IMG/VR virus record: IMGVR_UViG_3300028553_002193
Location: 1 to 36,503 of that record
DNA: 36,503 nt
DNA from: a virus
Strand: one strand, 5' to 3'
The position numbers were made by a program, and so were the translations under genes. Below, in pieces: positions 8,239 through 16,136 of the stretch (positions within the stretch are counted from its first letter, which is position 1; each line of letters starts with the position of its first letter). The notes below the pieces were generated by a model. The model saw nothing but the letters and a program-made list of their open reading frames with translations, was not told the origin of the DNA and did no database searches.

Positions 8239-8870
8239 AAATAATAATTGTCGGGGGAAATGCCGGAGCTAAAATAGCCGCAGAAATATTTACAATAAAT
8301 TTTCCTCATTGCGATATTTTATATGCGGAAACTTACCTTGAACGTGAAAAAGAAACTCAAGTAGTCAGTGACTATAAAAAAGTTCCGGACCTTCTAAGAG
8401 AGGGGGGATATGAATACTTTATCGCAACTGGTGATAATTTTCAAAGAGCTGAGATTTACAAATACATTTGGACCAATACCACTTTAGAACCCCTAAACTG
8501 CATTCACCCATCTTCAGTAATATCATCTTCTGCTAAGATAGGATATGGCAATTTGATTTGTCCTACGGCGGTAATTCACACAGACGCTGAAATTGAAAAC
8601 TGCACAGTAATTAACACTGGAGCAATCATCGAACACGATTGCAAGGTTAGAAACTTTGCCCAGATTTCACCAAACGCAACTCTCTGTGGTAGAGTAAGCG
8701 TTGGTGAGTATTGTTTTATTGGTGCTGGCTCAACAATAATCCCCAACAAACAAATAAGCAATAAATCAGTTGTTGCGGCAGGAAGTGTCGTAATTGATTA
8801 CATCTCCCAAAATGTAATGGTTGCTGGTGTTCCTGCTAAAATTAAAAAGAAAGATTATCATGAAATTTAA
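8235..8870 (+). CDS. NeuD/PglD-type sugar O/N-acyltransferase
   Basis: A 211-residue protein with two domains: an N-terminal PglD-type Rossmann domain (IIIVGGNAGAKIAAEIF) and, from about residue 85, a left-handed beta-helix made of hexapeptide repeats. The catalytic histidine is probably H134 in IIEHDCKV, matching PglD/NeuD enzymes. A glycine-rich FIGAGSTIIP and a terminal VMVAGVPAKI follow, as in the family. PglD acetylates the 4-amino group of a UDP-amino sugar using acetyl-CoA; NeuD O-acetylates sialic acid. The DegT aminotransferase directly downstream, overlapping by 11 bases, favours N-acylation of an amino sugar. Confidence 0.85.
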   Translation: MKIIIVGGNAGAKIAAEIFTINFPHCDILYAETYLEREKETQVVSDYKKVPDLLREGGYEYFIATGDNFQRAEIYKYIWTNTTLEPLNCIHPSSVISSSAKIGYGNLICPTAVIHTDAEIENCTVINTGAIIEHDCKVRNFAQISPNATLCGRVSVGEYCFIGAGSTIIPNKQISNKSVVAAGSVVIDYISQNVMVAGVPAKIKKKDYHEI

Positions 8871-9990
8871 TATTCCGATTTTTAGACTTAAGTTTTCCCT
8901 TGGATTCAAATTAAAGTTTCTACGTGGTGCTTGGGATATTTTATCCTCTGATAGACCCCTGGGAGAATCAAAATATGTTAAAGAATTTGAAACCAAGTTT
9001 TCCTCCCTGGTAGGAAGCAAATATGCTATTGCATGCAGCAACGGAACAACTGCTATTGAACTTGCTCTCAAAGCAATCGATGTTAATGGAAAAAAAGTGC
9101 TATGTCCCTCTAATACCTTTTTTGCAACAACTGTTGCAATAAATAACGCAGGTGCCGAGGTTGTATTAGCGGATTGCGAGAAGGAAACCTTTTCAATTTC
9201 ATACAATCATCTCAAAAAAATCATATCAGAGAATGAAATTGCTGCTGTGGTTATAGTTCATATTGGGGGAATAATATCAAAAGATATTGCAAAGATTGCT
9301 AGTCTTTGCAAGAAACATAATATAACCCTTATCGAAGATGCTGCTCACGCACATGGTTCTCAAACTTTGGGTTACACAGCAGGAACAATTGGAGACATTG
9401 CATGCTTCTCTTTTTTCCCAACAAAGGTAATGACCACCGGAGAAGGGGGAATGTTAACAACAAACAACAAAGACTATTTTGAAAAAATCAAATCTTTAAA
9501 AAACTTCGGAAGAGACAATCAAAACGCAGGCATAATAGTAAATCCTCACGGTAACAATTTCAAAATCCATGAGTTTACTGGATTAATGGGGTCACTCGAA
9601 TGTGATAGAGTATTGGGCAGGATTTTAATAAGAACAAATTTGCTCAAAAGATATGAACAAAACTTGGAAGACACCTCATTTAAAGTAATTATCCAAAAAG
9701 AAGGTAGATGTTCTTACTACAAGTGTATTCTGCTTTCCCCATACAATACCGATGAGCTAAAACAATATTGTAAAGAACACTCAATCTCACTAACTGGAGA
9801 GGTATACAAAATACCTGTACATCATCAACCTCTCTATGCAAACCTCATTGATTCTATACAACTTAAAAACACAAACTATATTGCTAATAAACACATTTGT
9901 CCCCCACTTTATCCAGAACTTACTTTTAAAGAAGTGGATTACATCTGTGATGTTTTGAAAAAATTTGATAATGAAAAACAGAGTCGCTAA
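8860..9990 (+). CDS. DegT/DnrJ/EryC1 PLP-dependent sugar aminotransferase
   Basis: About 376 residues from the ATG at 8860, placed by the overlap with the preceding stop and by where DegT similarity begins; upstream in-frame TTG at 8821 would overlap too far. The PLP-binding lysine is K189 in FFPTKVMTTGEGGM. LIEDAAHAHGS supplies the aspartate that pairs with the pyridine nitrogen, and KYAIACSNGTTAIELAL binds the cofactor phosphate. The family aminates a keto-sugar nucleotide or cyclitol, using glutamate as donor. Flanked by an acyltransferase and a zinc dehydrogenase, it probably performs the middle step of ketone formation, amination and acylation. The regiochemistry is not readable from sequence. 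Confidence 0.87.
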   Translation: MKFNIPIFRLKFSLGFKLKFLRGAWDILSSDRPLGESKYVKEFETKFSSLVGSKYAIACSNGTTAIELALKAIDVNGKKVLCPSNTFFATTVAINNAGAEVVLADCEKETFSISYNHLKKIISENEIAAVVIVHIGGIISKDIAKIASLCKKHNITLIEDAAHAHGSQTLGYTAGTIGDIACFSFFPTKVMTTGEGGMLTTNNKDYFEKIKSLKNFGRDNQNAGIIVNPHGNNFKIHEFTGLMGSLECDRVLGRILIRTNLLKRYEQNLEDTSFKVIIQKEGRCSYYKCILLSPYNTDELKQYCKEHSISLTGEVYKIPVHHQPLYANLIDSIQLKNTNYIANKHICPPLYPELTFKEVDYICDVLKKFDNEKQSR

Positions 9991-11002
9991 GCTAGTAGAA
10001 ATACAAAGAATAGAAATATTTGAAGAAGAACTTCCTAAACTCCAACCAGGACAAATTCTTGTTGCAATGAAATCGGTGGGTATCTGTGGCTCAGATATGC
10101 ACTACTTCAAAGAGGGGGGATTGGGGTCTTTTAAAACCCCACTGCCAATGTATATGGGGCATGAACCTGCAGGACAGGTAATAGATGCAAATGGTTCCCT
10201 TAAGTTTAAAGAGGGGGACAGAGTAGCTGTTGAACCTGGTATGCCTTGTATTACAAGTTTTTGGTCGTTAAAGGGTAAACATAATCTGTGTGACAAAGGC
10301 ACATTTATGGGTGCAAATGCTCAGGGTGCTTTTGCAGATTATGTTATTGTTGAAGAACTTCAGTTGGTAAAAATACCAGATTCCATGTCTTACGATTTGG
10401 CATCACTAATGGAACCTTTAGGGGTTTGTCTTCACACCGCCAACCTTATTGAACCCAAGTTCATTGAAAGTGCAACTATTTTTGGTGCGGGACCAATAGG
10501 TTTGTCTATGTTTTCAATTTTAAAAAAGATGGGATTAAAAAACATATTTATGGTTGATAAGTTGAAATACCGTGTTGATTTTGCAAAAAAGTTTGGAGCA
10601 ACAGATGCTTTCCTTTTAAGTGATGATTGGATTAAAAAAATTAAAAGTCAAACAGAAAACTTAGGCACAACATTAGCAATTGACACTGGTGGAACTACCG
10701 ATTCTATTGATGGATGTATTAATGTGGCCGCTGTCAATGGTAGAGTTGCTTTGATTGGTATACCCGAAGCAGACTGGGTTAGCTACAATCCTCATCGAAT
10801 GAGAAGTAAAGAATTGACAATTAAAAACGTAAGAAGGTCAAATCAGACTCTTGATGATTGTGTGATAAACTACGGCGAAGACTCTGAGATGGAACAAATA
10901 ATAACCCATAAATATGAATTCGAAAAAATTCAACAAGCCTTCGAGTTGGTTGCACAATATAATGACAAGGTCATAAAATGCATTATAACAAATAATAGAT
11001 GA
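9971..11002 (+). CDS. Zinc-binding medium-chain dehydrogenase (sorbitol/idonate dehydrogenase-like)
   Basis: About 343 residues from the ATG at 9971, overlapping the aminotransferase stop by 20 bases. Catalytic zinc ligands are visible: C39 in GICGSDMHYF and H64-E65 in GHEPAGQV. The NAD-binding motif is GAGPIGLSMF. In place of the usual four-cysteine structural zinc loop only the first and last cysteines remain (PGMPC ... HNLC), so that second zinc is probably absent, as in some sorbitol dehydrogenases. The family oxidises a secondary alcohol of a polyol or sugar to a ketone with NAD(P)+. Next to DegT it may supply the ketone that is aminated, as in aminocyclitol pathways; this is inference. 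Confidence 0.82.
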   Translation: MKNRVAKLVEIQRIEIFEEELPKLQPGQILVAMKSVGICGSDMHYFKEGGLGSFKTPLPMYMGHEPAGQVIDANGSLKFKEGDRVAVEPGMPCITSFWSLKGKHNLCDKGTFMGANAQGAFADYVIVEELQLVKIPDSMSYDLASLMEPLGVCLHTANLIEPKFIESATIFGAGPIGLSMFSILKKMGLKNIFMVDKLKYRVDFAKKFGATDAFLLSDDWIKKIKSQTENLGTTLAIDTGGTTDSIDGCINVAAVNGRVALIGIPEADWVSYNPHRMRSKELTIKNVRRSNQTLDDCVINYGEDSEMEQIITHKYEFEKIQQAFELVAQYNDKVIKCIITNNR

Positions 11003-11604
11003 AACTTAATTTAGATTACAAAGATGACCCACGATGGGCAAGAATGGGTGACAATCACAAAAATTTAAGATTACCAAATTTGTTTATTCATATCCTTTAT
11101 GAATATCAAAACCAAATTTCAAATTTAAATGAGATAAAATTTGCTGTTGAAACGGGAACCTTTGAGGGACAAACAACAGAAATTATGGCAGAGCACTTTG
11201 ATAGTGTATTTACGGTAGAAAAATTTGTTACAAAAAATCCATATACCGGTAAAAACAACTGGCATCTCTATCAGACATTAAAAGAAAAATATAAGAATAT
11301 ATCATTTACTGAGGGTGATTCAGAAATTTTTCTCGAAAAACTTTTTGAAGAGTTTCCTGACGATAGATTTTTTATTTTACTTGACGCTCACCACAATGAA
11401 AAGGGGCCACTACAAAGAGAGCTTGAGGTAATTCGTGATTTTAGTAAATGTAAAAACCATGTTATTATTGTTGATGACGGGGCTGATTTGGGTAGAGGAG
11501 ATTTTCCAAGTAAAGAAACCTTTGAAAGAATTATTATGGAAATAAATCCAAAATATAAAACTATAAACACCGGCTTAGGGAATCAAATATATTTAATTTT
11601 TTGA
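10999..11604 (+). CDS. SAM-dependent methyltransferase-like protein
   Basis: A 201-residue protein starting in an ATGA overlap with the dehydrogenase. A Rossmann-type start FAVETGTFEGQTTEIMAE resembles SAM motif I of macrocin O-methyltransferase (TylF/CmcI-like) proteins, followed by VFTVEKF as the acidic strand. FFILLDAHH and VIIVDDGADLG fit the metal-linked DA-H and DD residues of that group. It would be an O-methyltransferase in the glycan cassette. The assignment rests on pattern, not on a full match, so a distinct enzyme with the same fold is possible. The next gene starts just after its stop. Confidence 0.55.
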   Translation: MKLNLDYKDDPRWARMGDNHKNLRLPNLFIHILYEYQNQISNLNEIKFAVETGTFEGQTTEIMAEHFDSVFTVEKFVTKNPYTGKNNWHLYQTLKEKYKNISFTEGDSEIFLEKLFEEFPDDRFFILLDAHHNEKGPLQRELEVIRDFSKCKNHVIIVDDGADLGRGDFPSKETFERIIMEINPKYKTINTGLGNQIYLIF

Positions 11605-11606
11605 AA

Positions 11607-12542
11607 ATGAAAAAATACATTATTACAACTACAATCAACAGTCCCACGGAGGCAACAATTAAATTTTGTGAAATTGCGGATAAAAAAGATTTTACATTTG
11701 TGATTATTGGAGACACAAAAACTCCGCATGACGAATACAGATTACTTGAAAAAAAGTATCAGAATGTAATTTATCTTGCGCCTGAAAATCAGGAACTTTT
11801 GTATCCGGAACTTTCAGAAATAATAGGTTGGAAGACAATTCAAAGGAGAAACATTGGATTTGTGTATGCTTATCAACATGGTGCAGATGTTGTTGCTACC
11901 GTAGATGATGACAATATTCCCTACGATATCTGGGGAGATAATATCATGGTAGGTAAAGAGATGATTGTTGACTTGTATGAAAACATTTCATGTCCCTACT
12001 TTGATGCAATATCAACAACCGAACATAACGACTTATGGCATAGAGGATTTCCGATTGAATATCTTCAGGTAAAAAATAACATCGAATATAAAGGTCAAAC
12101 AACAATTACACCTTTAGTTCAAGCTGAGTTTTGGGATGGTGACCCCGACATTGATGCTATTTGTCGATTAAGTAAAAAACCAATTGTGAAATTTAATAAA
12201 TTTGCACCTTTTACTACTAACCAACTAACCCCTTTTAATTCACAAAACACATTCCTCCACAGAAGTGTTTTAAAAAATTATTCAGTTTTTCCTTACACAG
12301 GTAGAATGGATGATATATGGGGTGCATATGTAATGCAACATTACCACCCAAATTCAGTAATCTTTACAAGTGCCTCAGTATACCAAGCAAGAAATCCACA
12401 AGACTTGGTAAAAAACTTAGAGAACGAAGTAATCGGATACAGAAACACTTTAAAATTATTAGAAAACATAAATGATTACGAAACTATTTTACCGGAACAA
12501 ACCGTAAAGTATTTTGAAATCTACCAAAAACATTTTAATTAA
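11607..12542 (+). CDS. STELLO/DUF288-like glycosyltransferase
   Basis: About 311 residues from the ATG at 11607 (the upstream TTG at 11601 overlaps the previous stop). The start KYIITTTINSPTEATIKFCE and VIIGDTKTP are typical of the STELLO (DUF288) group, as is RRNIGFVYAYQHGADVVATV leading to D100-D101-D102-N103, a DxD-type metal site. This family is best known from plants, protists and viruses, where members are glycosyltransferase-like. It carries no membrane anchor here. The C-terminal half (FLHRSVLKNYSVFPYTGRMDDIWGAY) is also family-like. Function in the cassette is probably sugar transfer; donor unknown. Confidence 0.62.
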   Translation: MKKYIITTTINSPTEATIKFCEIADKKDFTFVIIGDTKTPHDEYRLLEKKYQNVIYLAPENQELLYPELSEIIGWKTIQRRNIGFVYAYQHGADVVATVDDDNIPYDIWGDNIMVGKEMIVDLYENISCPYFDAISTTEHNDLWHRGFPIEYLQVKNNIEYKGQTTITPLVQAEFWDGDPDIDAICRLSKKPIVKFNKFAPFTTNQLTPFNSQNTFLHRSVLKNYSVFPYTGRMDDIWGAYVMQHYHPNSVIFTSASVYQARNPQDLVKNLENEVIGYRNTLKLLENINDYETILPEQTVKYFEIYQKHFN

Positions 12543-12543
12543 A

Positions 12544-13170
12544 ATGAATATTATTTTTGACATTGGGGCCAATAGAGGACGTACAGCAGAGATTTTCCTA
12601 AATCATGCGGAAAAAGTTATTAGTTTTGAACCAAATCCTAGTTTGGTTAATCATCTGAAACATCTTTTTCCTAATTCGAAACTTCACATTGACAATCGTG
12701 CAATTTCTCACGCAAGAGGAACACAAGAATTCAAACTTGCAAATGTGGATACAATTTCTACATTATCAACTGACTGGGTTGAAAACTCAAGATTCACAGG
12801 TGAATATACCTGGGATAACTCAATTATGGTTGAGACATTAACATTGTCCGATGCAATTGCCAAATACGGAATTCCAGATTACATCAAAATTGATACTGAA
12901 GGGTATGAATATGAAATATTAACTAACTTTCATGAGTTTTTACCCAATACCTTATTTGCTTTCGAATGGGCAGAAGAACAAAAAGAAAAAATTGTTAAAA
13001 TCTTGAATCACATAAATGCGTTAGGCTACAAAAATTTTGCGTATACTGAGGGTGACCCAGTATTATTTGATGAGCAAATAAGTTGGTCAGATTTTGATAA
13101 TTTTAAATTGATTGACACTTTAGACTCAAGTAGAAAAGCCTTGTGGGGTATGATTTACTTCAAAAAATAA
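12544..13170 (+). CDS. FkbM-family methyltransferase
   Basis: About 208 residues from the ATG at 12544, one base after the previous stop; a longer in-frame version from 12514 would lie in the upstream gene. SAM motif I is IFDIGANRGRTAEIF, followed by ISFEPNPSL, and D117-T-E-G120 precedes YEYEIL, all characteristic of FkbM O-methyltransferases. It probably methylates a sugar hydroxyl of the cassette's glycan. It is the second FkbM gene after 6091. A 30-base gap without a recognisable promoter separates it from the epimerase gene. Confidence 0.82.
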   Translation: MNIIFDIGANRGRTAEIFLNHAEKVISFEPNPSLVNHLKHLFPNSKLHIDNRAISHARGTQEFKLANVDTISTLSTDWVENSRFTGEYTWDNSIMVETLTLSDAIAKYGIPDYIKIDTEGYEYEILTNFHEFLPNTLFAFEWAEEQKEKIVKILNHINALGYKNFAYTEGDPVLFDEQISWSDFDNFKLIDTLDSSRKALWGMIYFKK

Positions 13171-13200
13171 AAACTTATGATTTTTAAAAAATAGATTAGA

Positions 13201-14292
13201 ATGAAAAAAATAGTTGTTCTTGGCGGTGGTGGTTTTATTGGTGGACACCTTGCACACAAATTAAAAAAAGATGGACATTGGGTCCGCATCTGTGATATCA
13301 AAAGACATGAATATTGGGACAATGAAGATATTTGTCAAGAATTTATTGTTGGTGACCTTCGTAATCCTGAAGTAGTATCTTTAGTTATCGACGACACTAT
13401 TGATGAAGTTTATCAACTTGCCGCTGACATGGGTGGCGCTGGTTACATCTTTACAGGTGATAATGATGCTAATGTAATGCACAATTCTGCGTTAATAAAC
13501 TTGAATGTGGTACATGAATGTGTTAGGAAAAAAGTTGGTAAAGTTTTTTATTCGTCATCAGCGTGTATGTACCCTGAACACAATCAATTAGACCCTAATA
13601 ACCCAAATTGCGAAGAATCGTCAGCTTATCCAGCAAACCCAGACTCCGAATACGGATGGGAAAAACTTTTTTCTGAAAGATTGTTTTTAGCTTTCCACAG
13701 AAACTACGGACTTGATGTAAGAGTCGCTCGTTTTCATAATATCTTCGGACCAATGGGGACATGGATTGGTGGTAAAGAAAAGGCGCCAGCTGCAATGTGT
13801 AGAAAAGTTGCTGAAGGGGAATCAGAAATCGAGGTTTGGGGTGATGGACAACAAACCCGTTCGTTCCTTTATGTTGACGAATGTGTTGAAGCTGTTTTGA
13901 AAATGATGGAATCTGATTTTATAGGTCCTGTCAATATAGGTTCAGAAGAAATGGTAACTATTAACCAATTAGCAGAAATGGCAATTAACATTTCTGAAAA
14001 AGATATTAAAATCAAAAATTTGGGAGGTCAAGATTTTCTTGAAAAATATGGTTTTAGTTGTCCAGTTGGTGTTCGTGGTAGAAACTCAGACAACAAATTG
14101 TTCAGAGAAAAGATTGGTTGGGAAGTTTCACAACCACTAAGAGTTGGAATGGAAAAAACTTACTCTTGGATTCAAGAACAAGTTGAAAAAAAGAACTCAG
14201 AAAAAGTTTTCATTTATGAAAGTCCTGACGGTGGAAATACTGTCTATCGTCGTGAATTTGGTAAACCACATTCTGAAAGAGAAATTGTGTGA
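13201..14292 (+). CDS. GDP-mannose 3,5-epimerase-like NAD-dependent epimerase
   Basis: A 363-residue extended short-chain dehydrogenase. It matches the plant GDP-mannose 3,5-epimerase pattern in order: GGGGFIGGHL (NAD binding), LAADMGGAGYIF, SSACMYPE with C122, Y151-G-W-E-K155, RFHNIFGPMGTW, GGKEKAPAA with K194, and GVRGRNSDN. In the plant enzyme the equivalent cysteine and lysine are the acid/base pair for C3 and C5 epimerisation, giving GDP-L-galactose (and GDP-L-gulose). The last 30 residues after KTYSWIQEQ are extra. It is the only visible source of a GDP-L-sugar for the two fucosyltransferase-type genes. Bacterial relatives of uncertain substrate exist, so the product is inferred. Confidence 0.82.
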   Translation: MKKIVVLGGGGFIGGHLAHKLKKDGHWVRICDIKRHEYWDNEDICQEFIVGDLRNPEVVSLVIDDTIDEVYQLAADMGGAGYIFTGDNDANVMHNSALINLNVVHECVRKKVGKVFYSSSACMYPEHNQLDPNNPNCEESSAYPANPDSEYGWEKLFSERLFLAFHRNYGLDVRVARFHNIFGPMGTWIGGKEKAPAAMCRKVAEGESEIEVWGDGQQTRSFLYVDECVEAVLKMMESDFIGPVNIGSEEMVTINQLAEMAINISEKDIKIKNLGGQDFLEKYGFSCPVGVRGRNSDNKLFREKIGWEVSQPLRVGMEKTYSWIQEQVEKKNSEKVFIYESPDGGNTVYRREFGKPHSEREIV

Positions 14293-14729
14293 TTAAACAT
14301 TACATTTCACACCGAGGTAATATAGACGGGAGAATAATGAATGCCGAAAATTCTCCCCAACATATCTCAAATGCTTTATCTCGAGGATATGAAGTGGAAA
14401 TCGATGTGTGGTTCGTCAATGACTCATTTTATTTGGGTCACGACGAACCTCTTTATTTGGTGGATGAAGAGTTTTTAGAGAATGAAAAATTTTGGTGTCA
14501 CGCTAAAAATGGAGAATCGTTTCACAAAATGTTATCTAATTCAAAAATACATTGTTTTTGGCATCAAACTGATGACTACACCCTAACCTCAAAAGGGATA
14601 CCTTGGGTTTTTCCCGGTAAAAAAGTTTACGATAACGCCATTTGGGTTTTACCCGAGAAGACCACCTATAAAAATATTATGTTAAATTGTTTAGGAATTT
14701 GTTCAGATAATATTTTGAGATACAAATGA
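14289..14729 (+). CDS. Short glycerophosphodiester phosphodiesterase-like protein
   Basis: A 146-residue protein starting at GTG within a GTGA overlap with the epimerase stop. It keeps the GDPD catalytic pattern: H8-R9-G10, E20-N21, E37-x-D39 and H51-D52 (in ISHRGN, AENS, EVEIDVW, YLGHDEP). GDPD domains are normally about 240 residues, so this one lacks the later barrel strands or has a compact fold. The family hydrolyses phosphodiesters such as glycerophosphodiesters. In this position it could act on a sugar phosphodiester, but that is inference. It is coupled to the following fusion gene by ATGA. Confidence 0.62.
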   Translation: MIKHYISHRGNIDGRIMNAENSPQHISNALSRGYEVEIDVWFVNDSFYLGHDEPLYLVDEEFLENEKFWCHAKNGESFHKMLSNSKIHCFWHQTDDYTLTSKGIPWVFPGKKVYDNAIWVLPEKTTYKNIMLNCLGICSDNILRYK

Positions 14730-16090
14730 TAAAATTAATTGTTTTTGATTTAGACGGTGTGTTAATTGAGGCAAAACAATTACACTATGAAGCTCTCAAT
14801 GATGCCCTAAATCTACATTCACCAAATTGTGTAATATCTTGGAATGAACACCTATCTAAATATGATGGTTTAAAAACCAAACAGAAACTTGAAATGTTAA
14901 GTAAAGAAAAAGGTTTTGACCGTGATTTACATAATGTTGTTTGGGAAGAAAAACAAAAAATCACGAACGAAAAATTAAAAAATATTTCCCCCCATTCTAA
15001 TTTGATAGACCTACTAAAAAAACTATCAGAAGATGGGTTTAAAATTGCGTGTTGTAGTAATTCAATAAGAAAGACTGTACTCACGGTTTTATCAAAGTTA
15101 GATATTATCGAATACTTCGACCAAATACTATCTAATGAGGATGTTAAAAACAGCAAGCCCCACCCTGAGATTTATTGGAAGGTCATCTCTGAGATGGGTG
15201 TCATTGCAGAGGAGACTTTAATTGTTGAGGACTCTCCTTACGGACTTTTAGCCGCGTCAAGAACACATGCTCCAATACTGAGGGTAAAGTCCCCCAAAGA
15301 GGTTAATATTGATAATCTGTATAGAAAATTAAACGAATTAAATAACAAGTTCAAAATGAAGAAACCCAAATGGACTGACGAGACCCTTAATGTATTAATT
15401 CCCATGGCGGGTGCTGGCTCAAGATTCGAAAAAGCGGGTTATACCTTTCCTAAACCTCTTATTGATGTTGAAGGTGACCCTATGATTAAAGTAGTAACTG
15501 AAAACTTAAACATCAAAGCCAACTACATCTATATTGTTCAAAAATCCCACAGGGAGAAGTATAACTTGGACACATTACTTGGTATGGTTTCTCCTGGGTG
15601 TAAAATCGTTGAAGTTGAAGGAATTACTGAGGGCGCTGCCAGTACCACACTTTTAGCAAAAGAATATATCGATAATGATAACCCATTGGTTATGGCAAAC
15701 TCAGACCAATTTATTGAGTGGGATTCAAACGAGTTTATGTATAAGATGTCAGAGACCGATTGTGATGGGGGTATTGTAACATTTGAATCGACACACCCTA
15801 AATGGTCTTTTGCAAAGGTTAACGAAAGCGGATTAGTCACGGAAGTTGCAGAGAAGAATCCTATTTCAAACATTGCAACAGTGGGGGTGTACTATTGGAA
15901 GAAAGGTTCTGACTATGTTAGGTATGCAGAACAGATGATTGAAAAAAATCTAAGGGTCAATAACGAATTTTATGTATGTCCTGTATTCAATGTTGCTATA
16001 CAGGACAATAAAGAAATTAGAACTTTTGAAATCACAAAAATGTGGGGATTGGGTACTCCTGAGGATTTAAATACCTACCTAAGACGATAA
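14726..16090 (+). CDS. HAD phosphatase - sugar nucleotidyltransferase fusion
   Basis: A 454-residue two-domain protein. Residues 1 to about 210 form an HAD hydrolase of the beta-phosphoglucomutase type: D8-x-D10 in FDLDGVL, a helical cap, CCSNS, SKPHPEIY and VEDSPYGLLAA. From about 222 a nucleotidyltransferase domain starts: LIPMAGAGSRFEKAGYTFPK with the signature G-x-G-x-R and K243, then MANSDQFIEW with the metal-binding aspartate. Together these could dephosphorylate or isomerise a sugar phosphate and activate a sugar 1-phosphate with NTP. The fusion is continuous, with no frameshift. It is the last gene of the coupled run; a 46-base gap with an inverted repeat follows. Confidence 0.83.
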   Translation: MIKLIVFDLDGVLIEAKQLHYEALNDALNLHSPNCVISWNEHLSKYDGLKTKQKLEMLSKEKGFDRDLHNVVWEEKQKITNEKLKNISPHSNLIDLLKKLSEDGFKIACCSNSIRKTVLTVLSKLDIIEYFDQILSNEDVKNSKPHPEIYWKVISEMGVIAEETLIVEDSPYGLLAASRTHAPILRVKSPKEVNIDNLYRKLNELNNKFKMKKPKWTDETLNVLIPMAGAGSRFEKAGYTFPKPLIDVEGDPMIKVVTENLNIKANYIYIVQKSHREKYNLDTLLGMVSPGCKIVEVEGITEGAASTTLLAKEYIDNDNPLVMANSDQFIEWDSNEFMYKMSETDCDGGIVTFESTHPKWSFAKVNESGLVTEVAEKNPISNIATVGVYYWKKGSDYVRYAEQMIEKNLRVNNEFYVCPVFNVAIQDNKEIRTFEITKMWGLGTPEDLNTYLRR

Positions 16091-16136
16091 AATGTTTTTT
16101 TTCTATATTTTACCACTATTTTGGTAAAAAAACATT
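16091..16136. repeat. Nested inverted repeat before 16137
   Basis: An 11-base arm (AATGTTTTTTT, 16091-16101) is the exact reverse complement of 16126-16136. Inside it TTTTACC (16108-16114) pairs with GGTAAAA (16123-16129), loop 8. The two stems share the A-run and cannot form fully together. The 3' arm ends directly at the ATG at 16137. There is no T-run after the stem on the + strand, so it is not a classical intrinsic terminator; it could fold over the start codon or bind a protein. Confidence 0.5.

Noticed and set aside
6091-13170. The two FkbM genes as a recent duplication
   Set aside because: Only the family motifs match; the rest of the two proteins and their DNA differ throughout.
2-16090. 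The first half as a bacterial O-antigen or capsule locus
   Set aside because: It runs without a break, on one strand, with similar composition, into PhoH, a gp55-like sigma factor and virion genes. No flippase, polymerase or export genes (Wzx/Wzy/Wza) are seen.
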